Part shown: positions 7,748 through 15,353 of the stretch, one piece after another
Layout: each line of letters opens with the position of its first letter
How positions within the stretch are numbered: position 1 is the stretch's first letter
Assembly: GCA_016432545.1 (NCBI GenBank)
Contig: CP066694.1
Coordinates: forward strand, 248,001-312,000
Length of the DNA: 64,000 nucleotides
Source: an archaeon
Lineage (GTDB): Archaea > Thermoproteota > Nitrososphaeria > Nitrososphaerales > Gagatemarchaeaceae
Direction: 5' to 3'
The notes under the pieces: model-generated
Database searches by the model: none
What the model saw: the letters and a program-made list of their open reading frames with translations, nothing else
What the model was told of the DNA's origin: nothing
Translations under genes and position numbers: made by a program

Positions 7748-8065
7748 CTGAAACGAACGAAGTATCGGAGCAGGTCTGACATAATCGCGGCGCTGTTGAG
7801 GGCCGCTTCGGGTCCCGGGGCGCGGAAGTCAAGGCTTGTCTTTTCGGCCTACTTGTCGGGCGCGCAGGTAAGGGAGTACATCCCTTTCCTCGAAGGACGC
7901 CAATTCCTGAGGAGAGATCCAAGCACCAACCTCTTTCGGCTGACGGACAAGGGCAAGCAAGCGCTTGACCTCTATGAGAAAATGGCAGAGGTGTTCCGGG
8001 ACAATGCAGGAATCGGGTTCACCTCGGGGGTCGAGGGAATCGGAACGTCGCGAAGGACGGACTAG
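7748..8065 (+). CDS. Small winged-helix regulator of the archaeal 'KYRSR' type, probable CTG start
   Basis: The protein opens with KRTKYRSRSDIIAALLRAA, continues RKSRLVFSAYLSGAQVREYI and ends with a dimerisation helix (DLYEKMAEVFRD). This is the layout of small single-domain wHTH proteins abundant in Nitrososphaeria-like archaea. The family normally begins two to four residues before KYRSR. The frame is open upstream to 7544, but there is no ATG, GTG or TTG near the conserved start: the nearest is GTG 7691, which would add 19 odd residues. CTG 7748 sits exactly where the family begins, about 35 nt after a TATA-like CATTATCT. The start is inferred; the domain call is firm. Confidence 0.68.
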   Translation: MKRTKYRSRSDIIAALLRAASGPGARKSRLVFSAYLSGAQVREYIPFLEGRQFLRRDPSTNLFRLTDKGKQALDLYEKMAEVFRDNAGIGFTSGVEGIGTSRRTD

Positions 8066-8103
8066 AGCCTGGCTCAACAGGGAACTTACACATTCCGCCA
8101 CTC

Positions 8104-8559
8104 TCAGCCGGTGCCCGTTGGGAGCGTCCTCAACGGTTGTTTCTGGACGTACCTATAGTTCCTCATGCTCCCGTCTCTGAAGAGGGTGCCCTCCCTCACG
8201 AGGTCCACCAGGGTGTGCGCCACGGCCGTCCTGTCGTAGTGATACCCTCTCCTGCTCATCTCCTCGTGGACCTCGGACAGCGACCTGGGGGCCGCGAACC
8301 ATCCCTCGCTCCAAATTGTGTTCAGTAGCCCTCTGCACGTCTCGAACCTCCTCTGGTCCGCCTTTGCGGGCTCCGGCTCGATCAGAGAAGGGCCCTTCGA
8401 GGACATTCCGGCAAGCACGCTCTCCACCGCCTGCTGAATCTTGCCCTCCGGGGAGGTGATCTCTACCTCCCAGGCTCCCCTCTTGAGCCTCACGGTCACG
8501 CTGGAAGGCTTCTGTTCGTCGCTCACTACGACTTCCCTGCTATTGCTATTGGCCAACAT
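8104..8559 (-). CDS. Two-domain protein with N-terminal beta domain and C-terminal winged helix (paralogue 3)
   Basis: After a short polar lead the protein shows the same N-terminal module as the two genes upstream (SSVTVRLKRGAWEVEITSPE), a variable linker, and a C-terminal helical/wing domain (FETCRGLLNTIWSEGWFAAP, then LSEVHEEMSRRGYHYDRTAV and RNYRYVQKQ). It is divergent from nurA, and the intergenic region carries a TATA-like TTAATAAG. ATG 8559 gives 151 residues. That ATG is only about 15 nt from the TATA-like box, so GTG 8526 (140 residues) is a real alternative. Divergence from nurA-herA could mean it controls them; nothing in the sequence proves this. Confidence 0.7.
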   Translation of the reverse strand: MLANSNSREVVVSDEQKPSSVTVRLKRGAWEVEITSPEGKIQQAVESVLAGMSSKGPSLIEPEPAKADQRRFETCRGLLNTIWSEGWFAAPRSLSEVHEEMSRRGYHYDRTAVAHTLVDLVREGTLFRDGSMRNYRYVQKQPLRTLPTGTG

Positions 8560-8565
8560 GCGCAA

Positions 8566-8580
8566 TTCTTATTAATCTCT
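8566..8580 (+). promoter_or_regulatory. TATA region of nurA-herA
   Basis: TTCTTATTAATCTCT is AT-rich within a GC-rich context. Its centre is about 31 nt before ATG 8605 of nurA, consistent with a leaderless or near-leaderless transcript. The same bases may also serve the divergent wHTH gene. Confidence 0.5.
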
Positions 8581-8604
8581 CGAGCCAACCTATTGGTGGC
8601 CAAC

Positions 8605-9600
8605 ATGACCAACAGTATTTTAAGCCTTCCCGACAGCGACCAGCCGGACCTCCTTACCTCCCTAGCGCAGGAGTTCAAGGAGGCCTTTGAGGAACTCTCG
8701 GGGCACGCCCAGAGCGAGCTCTCCGGCAAGCACTTCGTCTTCAGCCGATACGGGAAGGAACTGTATCCGTACTTCGAGTCGACGGACTCAGACCTTGCCC
8801 CTGGGTGCATAGTTCCCCTCAAAGAAGGGCGGCCGGTCGCGTCCGTCGACTCGACGTGCGTCCTCGTCGGTGAGACCCCGAAAGGCGCCCTCTATGCCGC
8901 GAGGACCGCGGTTGGTCTGTCCTTCGACGGCAAGCTCCGGAGGTTCTTCAGGCTGGGCCCGCTGCTGGTCTACGCTTCTCCCGACGGCTTGGAGGGGATA
9001 CCAAGCGGGTCCTCATCGCCAGAGATGCAACTCCTCTTGTCCGACCACACGGTGGCAGAACGCGTGATCAGGAACCTGGTCGAGGAACGCGTGATCCGCG
9101 CAATAATGGAGGAGGGCGAAGAGGTGACCGTCCTCTCCGACGGTTCGCTGAAGCATCCCATGGGCGCGATCCATGCTTCTTCGGCCAGGAACTGGAGAGC
9201 AGGGAATACGCTTGTGGGCTTCTCAAAGTCAAGCGGCCTGATCTTCTCGGAACGCCTGGTCGGGGCCTTGTCAAAGTGCGAGACCCCATCTTACTATCTA
9301 GTCGACGGGGGTCCAATCGACAGCGTCCTGGCGAAGTTTTCCCCCCAGGGCCTGGTCTTCAGGCTGGACGTCCCGCGAAGAGGCGTAGCCCTCGAGAGGG
9401 TCCTTGGGAGCCTATTGTGGAACGACGCCTTCTCTTCGGGCTACCCGGAGTCGCTCAAGGTGGCCCATCACCTCTCCATCTTCTCGAAGGCGGACGACCA
9501 GGCCCTGAAGGCCTTCGTCATGCGGCGCTTCGGCCTCCGACAGGTTCCAGCGTTCCCGGTGAGGAGGATCGCGCTGGGAGGTTTCAGGGGAGGGGCCTAG
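8605..9600 (+). CDS. nurA: NurA-domain nuclease
   Basis: NurA is a dimeric nuclease that works with the HerA translocase in DNA end resection with Mre11-Rad50. The usual acidic metal-binding sites are visible: ASVDSTCVLV around residue 80, VLSDGSLKHP around residue 175, and YYLVDGGPIDSVLAKF around residue 230. A basic C-terminus (QVPAFPVRRIALGGFRGGA) closes the fold. It has 331 residues from ATG 8605, a normal length; the upstream in-frame GTG 8593 is less likely given the TATA spacing. herA follows after 34 bases. Confidence 0.88.
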   Translation: MTNSILSLPDSDQPDLLTSLAQEFKEAFEELSGHAQSELSGKHFVFSRYGKELYPYFESTDSDLAPGCIVPLKEGRPVASVDSTCVLVGETPKGALYAARTAVGLSFDGKLRRFFRLGPLLVYASPDGLEGIPSGSSSPEMQLLLSDHTVAERVIRNLVEERVIRAIMEEGEEVTVLSDGSLKHPMGAIHASSARNWRAGNTLVGFSKSSGLIFSERLVGALSKCETPSYYLVDGGPIDSVLAKFSPQGLVFRLDVPRRGVALERVLGSLLWNDAFSSGYPESLKVAHHLSIFSKADDQALKAFVMRRFGLRQVPAFPVRRIALGGFRGGA

Positions 9601-9622
9601 CTCGAGGATACTCAAGAAAGAA

Positions 9623-9637
9623 GGAGGGGACATCCTG
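9623..9637 (+). promoter_or_regulatory. Shine-Dalgarno and CTG start of herA
   Basis: GGAGG at 9623-9627 precedes CTG 9635-9637 by 7 nt. No ATG, GTG or TTG occurs in this frame between the stop at 9560 and GTG 9683, yet the residues between 9635 and 9683 belong to the HerA N-terminal barrel. Confidence 0.6.
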
Positions 9638-11062
9638 GTCGTCGCCTCGGCGAGAGAACAGGCGCGGGTCGGTGACTACCTGGTGGCTGCGGAAGCTCAG
9701 AGGAGCCTCGTCCTCCAGGTGTACGACGAGAGATATCTCGACGTGGAGGGGGTCGAGGAGGAGATTGCCCGAGAGGAGATCCTATCCGCGTCAGCCCCGG
9801 GCGTCACATCGGACCCGGCAGACCTGGCGACCATCTCGACCCTGATCAGGGACATGAGAATACTTCTTTGCAAGGCCCGCGGCACGATATCGAGAGGAAG
9901 GCTGACGCCAAGGGTCGACTGGATGCCGTCGAGGACGACGACGAGCGTCACAAGGCTCCTTGTGGAGGAGTTGACCTCCGCGCTCCCTCCGCTGGGGAGC
10001 AGGGAGATCAAGCTGGGAACGGTCGACGCGGAGTCCAGGTTCGCCATCTCGGCCGAAGCCCTTGACGGGAGGATAACCGTGATCACCGGGAGGAAGGAGT
10101 CTGGCAAGTCTCACCTGGCCAAGATGCTCCTGAGGGGGCTCCTCTCCCACGGAGCCTACTCGATAGTCTTCGACCTCAACGACGAATACGGCGCGATAGG
10201 ACAGAGGCGCGACGGCTCGAGGACCTCGGAGAGCGGAAAGGTGAAAGTCGTCCGCCCTGGCCGCGAGCTCAGGTTCTCCCTCTCTACAGTGGGCCTCAGG
10301 TCCATCACCAACCTGCTTTCGCACTCCCTGGACATGCCAGGGACGTCACTCAGAGAGTTCGTGAAGATCTGGGAACAGCTGGACTCGCGGGACGAGCTCT
10401 CGCTTGTTACCCTCGAGGCCGCCATCCACCAGTGGAGGTGCAACGAGTTCGTGAGGGACGCTCTCTTCGCTAGGTTCCATACGCTCGCCTCCTGCGGGCT
10501 CTTCACCGACTCGGAATCGGCGAAGTTCGACCTCCAGGACTTCTTCAGCCTCAATCCCGAGGGAGGGTCCCTTGTCATCTCGCTGAGCGGTATCTCGCCG
10601 ATGAACAGGAGGATGGTCGTGGAACTGATGCTCTCCAAGGTCGTCGAGCTGCTCGAGCACAGGAAGGTGCCCCCTGTCTTTCTCTTCGCCGAGGAGGCCC
10701 ACCTCTACCTCAGGGAGACCTACTGGGAGGACCTCATAACGAGGATGCGCCACTTCGGGGTCTTCACCGTCTTCGTTACCAACCAACCAGACGCCATCGA
10801 CCAGAAGATCTACAGGCAGGTGGACAACATCTTCCTGTACAGCTTCAGCAACGACGCCGACCTGGCGCTCGTCTCTCAGGCTTCGATGGCCGACGCGGAC
10901 ACTGTCAAGGCAATCGTCCGGACGCTCCCGCCCAGGATGTGCCTCCTGCTCGGCCATGCCGTCAGGCACCTTCCGGTAGTCGTGACCGTCGACCCGTTCG
11001 ACTCCCCGGAGAGCGGGACGACCCGGAGGTTCTTCAAGGAACAGGTCGAGCTCCGTGCGTAG
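9635..11062 (+). CDS. herA: HerA-type hexameric DNA translocase, probable CTG start
   Basis: HerA is a ring ATPase of the FtsK/VirB4-like class that pumps DNA into NurA during end resection. An N-terminal HAS-barrel (ASAREQARVGDYLVA) is followed by the P-loop GRKESGKSHLAK near residue 155. VFDLNDEYG and the Walker B segment PPVFLFAEEAHLYL follow, then the Arg-rich sensor stretch TRMRHFGVFTVFVTNQPDAI. Calling the start at GTG 9683 would cut into the barrel. CTG 9635 has a strong Shine-Dalgarno and gives about 475 residues. It lies 34 bases behind nurA and converges on the pilin operon. Confidence 0.88.
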   Translation: MVVASAREQARVGDYLVAAEAQRSLVLQVYDERYLDVEGVEEEIAREEILSASAPGVTSDPADLATISTLIRDMRILLCKARGTISRGRLTPRVDWMPSRTTTSVTRLLVEELTSALPPLGSREIKLGTVDAESRFAISAEALDGRITVITGRKESGKSHLAKMLLRGLLSHGAYSIVFDLNDEYGAIGQRRDGSRTSESGKVKVVRPGRELRFSLSTVGLRSITNLLSHSLDMPGTSLREFVKIWEQLDSRDELSLVTLEAAIHQWRCNEFVRDALFARFHTLASCGLFTDSESAKFDLQDFFSLNPEGGSLVISLSGISPMNRRMVVELMLSKVVELLEHRKVPPVFLFAEEAHLYLRETYWEDLITRMRHFGVFTVFVTNQPDAIDQKIYRQVDNIFLYSFSNDADLALVSQASMADADTVKAIVRTLPPRMCLLLGHAVRHLPVVVTVDPFDSPESGTTRRFFKEQVELRA

Positions 11063-11074
11063 CCCCGGAGGGGC

Positions 11075-12061
11075 CTAAGCAGCTGCGTTCACGATGAGGG
11101 TCGAGTCAGCCATCACGGTCGCAGTGTCCCCTGGGGTCGTCTCGAATTGGACCTGGAACTGGCCTGCCGTGGCTCCGAACGCGACCATCGCTGTTCCGGC
11201 AAACTGACAGGCGCCCACCGACGCAATGCAGGTGGTCTGGGTGTTCGTGGTGGGCCCGAGCGAAGTGCTGGGGCCGCCCGTGCACTCCTCGCCTGCATGT
11301 CCCCCCGTCGAGAAGGACGGGTCGGAGTAGAACATGCCTCCACAGAAGAGGAACGTAGTACCCGAGGGGACGCCTATGGAAAAGAAGACTCCCTGACTCG
11401 CGCCGACGGACTGGTAGTAGCCGAGGTAGAGCTCAACCTCGTAGAAGGTGTTTGCCGACCCCGTGAAGGAAAGGCCCGCTATCGCAGTCCAGGTGGTGGC
11501 ACTCGTCGACTGAGGCGTCCCAATGTGAAAGAACTGGCCACTTCCCTGACCCAGGCTGCCCCCGCTCGGCTGGTACCAGAAGACATTCCCCAGCGACGTG
11601 ACCAGCCCGAGTTCCCTTCCCGGGACGGCTCCTCCCGAAACGATGGAGTTGAACTTCGAGAGGCAGGTGGCAGTCCCGGGCGTGCAGGTACCAGACGGCA
11701 CCAGGGGCTGAAGGAGGACCCTCCCCCCGGCGGTCAGCGAGACTGGTGAGAAGACAGGGGTGGAGCCTTGGTTCAGGTTGTAGATCGTGCCGTTCTCGAA
11801 CTTCATTATCATTGCGACTTCTGTCTCCGTGGCGGCTCCCGTATTGGTCGCAGAAAGGCTGGAGGGGCCGCCTCCGAAGTCTATCCCCTCTCGGGCGCGC
11901 TGCGAGTCCCTTTGCGCCGCCTGTCCCTGCGCCCGTGAAGACTGAGCCTGCAGGCCGGACAGGTAGGTCTGGGTTCCTATAGCCACGAGGAAGACCAGGG
12001 CCAGGAACAAGACTCCGAGGACGCTCGAGACTCCTCGCCTGCGTAAGACGAGAACCCTCAT
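11075..12061 (-). CDS. Type IV pilin-like protein, large (last gene of pilus operon)
   Basis: The N-terminus MRVLVLRRRGVSSVLGVLFL is a class III signal peptide: basic residues, Gly as the likely PibD cleavage point, then a hydrophobic helix that forms the filament core. The remaining 290 residues are Ser/Thr/Gly-rich with beta character, and several cysteines (GTCTPGTATC, LFCGG, GEECTG) may form disulfides outside the cell. At 328 residues it is longer than a typical pilin, so it may be a tip adhesin or minor pilin. Its start overlaps the stop of the preceding gene by four bases, so the two are translationally coupled. Confidence 0.75.
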   Translation of the reverse strand: MRVLVLRRRGVSSVLGVLFLALVFLVAIGTQTYLSGLQAQSSRAQGQAAQRDSQRAREGIDFGGGPSSLSATNTGAATETEVAMIMKFENGTIYNLNQGSTPVFSPVSLTAGGRVLLQPLVPSGTCTPGTATCLSKFNSIVSGGAVPGRELGLVTSLGNVFWYQPSGGSLGQGSGQFFHIGTPQSTSATTWTAIAGLSFTGSANTFYEVELYLGYYQSVGASQGVFFSIGVPSGTTFLFCGGMFYSDPSFSTGGHAGEECTGGPSTSLGPTTNTQTTCIASVGACQFAGTAMVAFGATAGQFQVQFETTPGDTATVMADSTLIVNAAA

Positions 12062-12558
12062 CCCGCCAACGCCGTTATTCTGAGGAAGGTCTGAGAAGCA
12101 GGTGTGCCTCCGACGATGACCGTGTAGGTCTTTCCTGCGGCAAACGCGCTCCCACTGAAGAGGGTCAGCTCGATGACCGCCGAGCCTCCGCTCCCGATCC
12201 CGAACGGGAGCTGCACGAGGCTTGGGTTGGACCCTCCAGCGGGGCAGTTGGTTGCGATGCTCGCTTGGGTCGCGGGGTTCCAGGCATAGTAACAGAACCC
12301 CAGGGCCGGCGAGGCGCCGGGGTTCAGGACATAGACCGATGTCAAGGGACCGGGTCCTGTGTTAGATACTGTGACCCGCTCGATGGCCACACCCGCGCCT
12401 TGCTCTATCTCCGCGTTTGAGATGGAGAGGCTGGGCCCCGAGATCACCGTCGGATAGTACGCCACCGCCCTGAATGCCGCAAAGGAGCCGCCGAGGGCAA
12501 CCGACAGCAGGATGAAGGTCTGGAGGTAGGTCGAGACCCCTCTGTTGTTAGGTCGCAA
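12058..12558 (-). CDS. Type IV pilin-like protein
   Basis: The 166-residue protein begins MRPNNRGVSTYLQTFILLSV, a class III signal peptide with likely cleavage after RG. The following hydrophobic helix runs to about residue 32. The rest is a beta-rich head with VERVTVSNTGPGPLTSVYVL, a Pro/Gly-rich loop with two cysteines (FCYYAWN, IATNCPAGG) and a Ser/Gly C-terminal sheet. It overlaps both neighbours (11 bases with the upstream pilin, 4 with the downstream one), typical of one cotranslated set. Confidence 0.72.
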   Translation of the reverse strand: MRPNNRGVSTYLQTFILLSVALGGSFAAFRAVAYYPTVISGPSLSISNAEIEQGAGVAIERVTVSNTGPGPLTSVYVLNPGASPALGFCYYAWNPATQASIATNCPAGGSNPSLVQLPFGIGSGGSAVIELTLFSGSAFAAGKTYTVIVGGTPASQTFLRITALAG

Positions 12559-13006
12559 ACTGGACCTCGTCTCCGTTCGTGTCGACCAAGAGAACTGTCT
12601 GTCCTGAAGGATGGGCGCAGCTCCCCGAAGGCGTGAGCGTCAGGCTCAGAGTGCTCATTGCCCCTGGCAGGGACGCGGGGAACGAGCCGAAGTAGAGGGT
12701 CGAGTTCACCACCAGTTGCGTCGGCGTAAACTTCGCTGACCCGTAGTCGAAAATGGTGAGGCTGAGCACAGTGCCCTCGGGCGCGCCGCCGTAGAGCGGA
12801 CAGCCCGCTTGAGAGGAGACCGTGTCAAAGAGATATGCGATCTGCGTCCCCGACGACTGCTGGTCGATCGAGGCGCCCACGGACCCGGAATTGGAGACGG
12901 CCCCGAACTGCCCCAAGGCCAGCCCGGTCAGGGTGGTGCCAAAGGTCAGAGTAAGCGACATCATCAGCAGCGCGGAATACAACTCGCTGACGCCCGGCCG
13001 TGTCAC
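12548..13006 (-). CDS. Type IV pilin-like protein
   Basis: The 152-residue protein begins MTRPGVSELYSALLMMSLTL. The hydrophobic helix to about residue 30 follows a short basic leader with Gly at the likely cleavage site. The head is beta-rich, with two cysteine-containing loops (AGCPLYGG, GSCAHPSG) that could form a disulfide, and ends LLVDTNGDEVQFAT. The Glu a few residues after the cleavage site resembles the Glu5 used in pilin subunit packing. It lies in the four-pilin operon behind the ATPase and platform genes. Confidence 0.68.
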   Translation of the reverse strand: MTRPGVSELYSALLMMSLTLTFGTTLTGLALGQFGAVSNSGSVGASIDQQSSGTQIAYLFDTVSSQAGCPLYGGAPEGTVLSLTIFDYGSAKFTPTQLVVNSTLYFGSFPASLPGAMSTLSLTLTPSGSCAHPSGQTVLLVDTNGDEVQFAT

Positions 13007-13064
13007 TTTGCGCGGGCTCGAGCACGAAAAAAGGGGGCAGAGAAGGGGCAGACTCCGGCCCCTC

Positions 13065-13649
13065 CTACTGCGAAATTATGGTCTGGATGATGGACTGCCC
13101 GTTGCTCAGGACTGTCAGCTGGTATGGCGAGCCTGTTGTCGCGGGGTTGGCAGCTCCTGCCCCCGAGGTGCTCGGGGAGACGGCGAAGGTGAGCTGTTGT
13201 CCCGGAGCGAGCGAGACTGCGGTCGAAGGCCCAGTCCACTTGAACGAGGTGACGGTCCCCGCGACGTTGCACGCATTCGGGGAGGAGGCGAAGGTCCAAG
13301 CCACGGCGGTCGATCCTGCGTAGCTGGTTGGGCTTGTCCCGGAGCAGCTCGTGCTGACTGTGGTGGTGATGGTGTTGGTTCCGATGGCGATCGTGAACCC
13401 GGTTCCCACCGACACGGTCGATGCGCCCGCATTCTTCAAGGTCAGGCTGAGGGTTGAGGTTCCGCCGGTCCCTGCCACGGTCCCGACGAGGGAGAAGGAA
13501 GTGAGCTGGAGCGACGGTGTGGAGGTCGCCGAGCCGATCAAGCCTGTCGCGGCCGAGGCTACTATCCCGCCGACCGCGAGGACCACGCCAACTATGATGA
13601 AGAGGTCCAAGGACTGGGAGATTCCTGAGCGTCTGTTGGTGATTTTCAT
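13065..13649 (-). CDS. Type IV pilin-like protein, probable major subunit
   Basis: The 194-residue protein begins MKITNRRSGISQSLDLFIIV, a class III signal peptide with RRSG before a long hydrophobic helix. The head is very rich in Ser, Thr, Gly and Ala and reads like a beta-sandwich (LSLTLKNAGASTVSVG, then LAPGQQLTFAVSPS). It is the first pilin after the platform gene and has the most repetitive composition, so it may be the main filament subunit; that is inference. A 46-base gap separates it from the platform gene, and a 58-base gap from the next pilin. Confidence 0.74.
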   Translation of the reverse strand: MKITNRRSGISQSLDLFIIVGVVLAVGGIVASAATGLIGSATSTPSLQLTSFSLVGTVAGTGGTSTLSLTLKNAGASTVSVGTGFTIAIGTNTITTTVSTSCSGTSPTSYAGSTAVAWTFASSPNACNVAGTVTSFKWTGPSTAVSLAPGQQLTFAVSPSTSGAGAANPATTGSPYQLTVLSNGQSIIQTIISQ

Positions 13650-13695
13650 CGGCCCTTGAGTTCTATGACCGATTTAACTCCCAAGGAGATGTAGG

Positions 13696-15318
13696 TCAGA
13701 GTCCGCCATGTAACAGCGCGGTCAAATTGATCGATGGCGCCAGCGCCGCGGCGGAAGCTGCTAAGATCACGTTTACCATTGCCCTGTTCGTGTTCTTCAC
13801 AGTCAGGTCAGCAATCTTCGCGCCAACAATACCCAGAGCAGCCGCCGAGGTGACAATGAGGCCGTCGGCGATCTCCACTAGGCCGCCCAATCCGGCTGAC
13901 GATTGCCCGGTATGCCCTGGCAGCCCCAGGAGGGGCGACTGAAACGACGAGAGGATCCCCCCCACGAAGGTCACCCCGAAGACAAGAAGCAGGGGTGTGA
14001 GGTATGAGAGCAGCAGGTACGGCTTCATCTCCGCTTCTGCGCTCCTCTTCATCTCGGTTACCTTGGTCGCATATTGCGTCAACTGGAAGAGAGTGTCGAC
14101 CGTGCCTCCTCCTGAGTATCCCATCTTCGCAAGCACTGAGAAGACGACCCTGGACAGCCTGGTCCCTGGGTCGACGACCGCTTCGCTGAGAGGCACTCCT
14201 GCACGAAGTTGGGCCGCCACCGACCTGACGACGGAATCGAGGGCGCGGCCGTAGGATCCCTCGGAAGAGATGACTGCCAGCGACCTCCCTAGGTCGTATT
14301 CCTGACGCTTGTAGTCCATCAGGTCCTTCAAGAGCATGGGAAGCGAGCTGTCGACCTGCTTCATCCTTGCCAGTTGCTTCCTGACCGAGAGGCCGTAGAA
14401 GCCGAAGGAGACTGAAAGAGCGACCGCCAGGGCGAGCCAGCCAAGATGCAGGTACCACCCTCCTGCGGCCGCCGAGAAGAACAAGACCGTAGCCTCCATG
14501 GGCCTGCCTTCCAGAGGCACATCCCCCACTGGCTGCATCCTGCCGGTCATGAAGACCAGGGCTGTCGCCAGGAACGGCACCCCCACGAAAGCGAAGACGG
14601 TGAGGACTGAGATCGATGAAGCAGGCGAGAAGAACCCTACCACGAGAAGCATGAGGGGGATGACCCCGAAGATGGTGACCATGAGGCTCCCGACAACCCC
14701 GACCCGTGCAGAGTAGCGGACCCACCTCTCCTCCAGCTCTCTCAGCAAAGACCCGCTCTCCCCGGAGAGGTATGCTGGGGCGTCGCCGCCGCTCCGCACC
14801 TTGCTCGAGTATCCGAGCAAGTAATATCCGAACTTCCTTGAGGGATGGTAAGCAGCGACGACTTCGAATGCAAATGTGGGATTGTTCCCAAAGACTTCCA
14901 CCTCTCTTCTGATGACGAGCGCCTCCTTGCGCATGGCTTCGAAGATGTCGCTCTTGGCCAGGGTCTCGAAGACGGAGTAGAGCGGCACGCCCGCAGTCCC
15001 CAGGACGTTTGCCAGTATCGAAAAGAACGGGAGCTCCGCCTCGACCCTCTCCCTCCTTTGGGCGGCAGCATCCCTGAGCAGCGCCTCGGGGACGAAGAAG
15101 ATGACGATGGGAGCCAGGCAGCAGAGGGCAATGGGAACCCAGATCAACAGCGAACCAGCTATCCCTGCGGGTACGACAACGAGGGCGCTCAGGGCTGACC
15201 TGCTCACGGCACGAGCAGCCATCGAAGCCGGGTAGCCCTCCCTGCCGGCTTTCACGAGAAGCTTCTCGTAGACGGGTCGCCTCCAGTCTGCAACTCTCTT
15301 CATCACGCCCGGTCGCAT
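13696..15318 (-). CDS. Archaeal type IV pilus membrane platform protein (TadC/FlaJ/GspF-like)
   Basis: The platform protein anchors the pilus in the membrane and couples ATPase turnover to subunit insertion. The 540 residues contain two T2SSF-type cytoplasmic helical domains (AELPFFSILANVLGTAGVPL near residue 90 and SSLPMLLKDLMDYKRQEYDL near residue 325), each followed by membrane helices. About seven to nine membrane segments are visible in total. The ATG at 15318 is directly preceded by a hairpin that includes its Shine-Dalgarno. A second ATG at 15303 (MKRVADWRRP) is possible. It follows the ATPase gene by 35 bases and precedes four pilin genes. Confidence 0.88.
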   Translation of the reverse strand: MRPGVMKRVADWRRPVYEKLLVKAGREGYPASMAARAVSRSALSALVVVPAGIAGSLLIWVPIALCCLAPIVIFFVPEALLRDAAAQRRERVEAELPFFSILANVLGTAGVPLYSVFETLAKSDIFEAMRKEALVIRREVEVFGNNPTFAFEVVAAYHPSRKFGYYLLGYSSKVRSGGDAPAYLSGESGSLLRELEERWVRYSARVGVVGSLMVTIFGVIPLMLLVVGFFSPASSISVLTVFAFVGVPFLATALVFMTGRMQPVGDVPLEGRPMEATVLFFSAAAGGWYLHLGWLALAVALSVSFGFYGLSVRKQLARMKQVDSSLPMLLKDLMDYKRQEYDLGRSLAVISSEGSYGRALDSVVRSVAAQLRAGVPLSEAVVDPGTRLSRVVFSVLAKMGYSGGGTVDTLFQLTQYATKVTEMKRSAEAEMKPYLLLSYLTPLLLVFGVTFVGGILSSFQSPLLGLPGHTGQSSAGLGGLVEIADGLIVTSAAALGIVGAKIADLTVKNTNRAMVNVILAASAAALAPSINLTALLHGGL

Positions 15319-15340
15319 CAGGAGGGCGCCGAGCCTCCTG
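15319..15340 (-). promoter_or_regulatory. Hairpin that could mask the Shine-Dalgarno of the pilus platform gene
   Basis: In the minus-strand mRNA, CAGGAGG (15340-15334) can pair perfectly with CCTCCTG (15325-15319) over an 8-nt loop. The 3' arm touches the ATG at 15318. The AGGAGG in the 5' arm is the only good ribosome-binding motif here. Confidence 0.5.
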
Positions 15341-15353
15341 GCCGAGGGAGGAC

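Noticed and set aside
9683-9685. GTG 9683 as the start of herA
   Set aside because: It would cut off the beginning of the HAS-barrel, whose residues are encoded without interruption upstream.
13808-14725. Minus-strand ORF of 305 codons inside the pilus platform gene
   Set aside because: It is a shifted frame of a gene with clear T2SSF domains and membrane helices.
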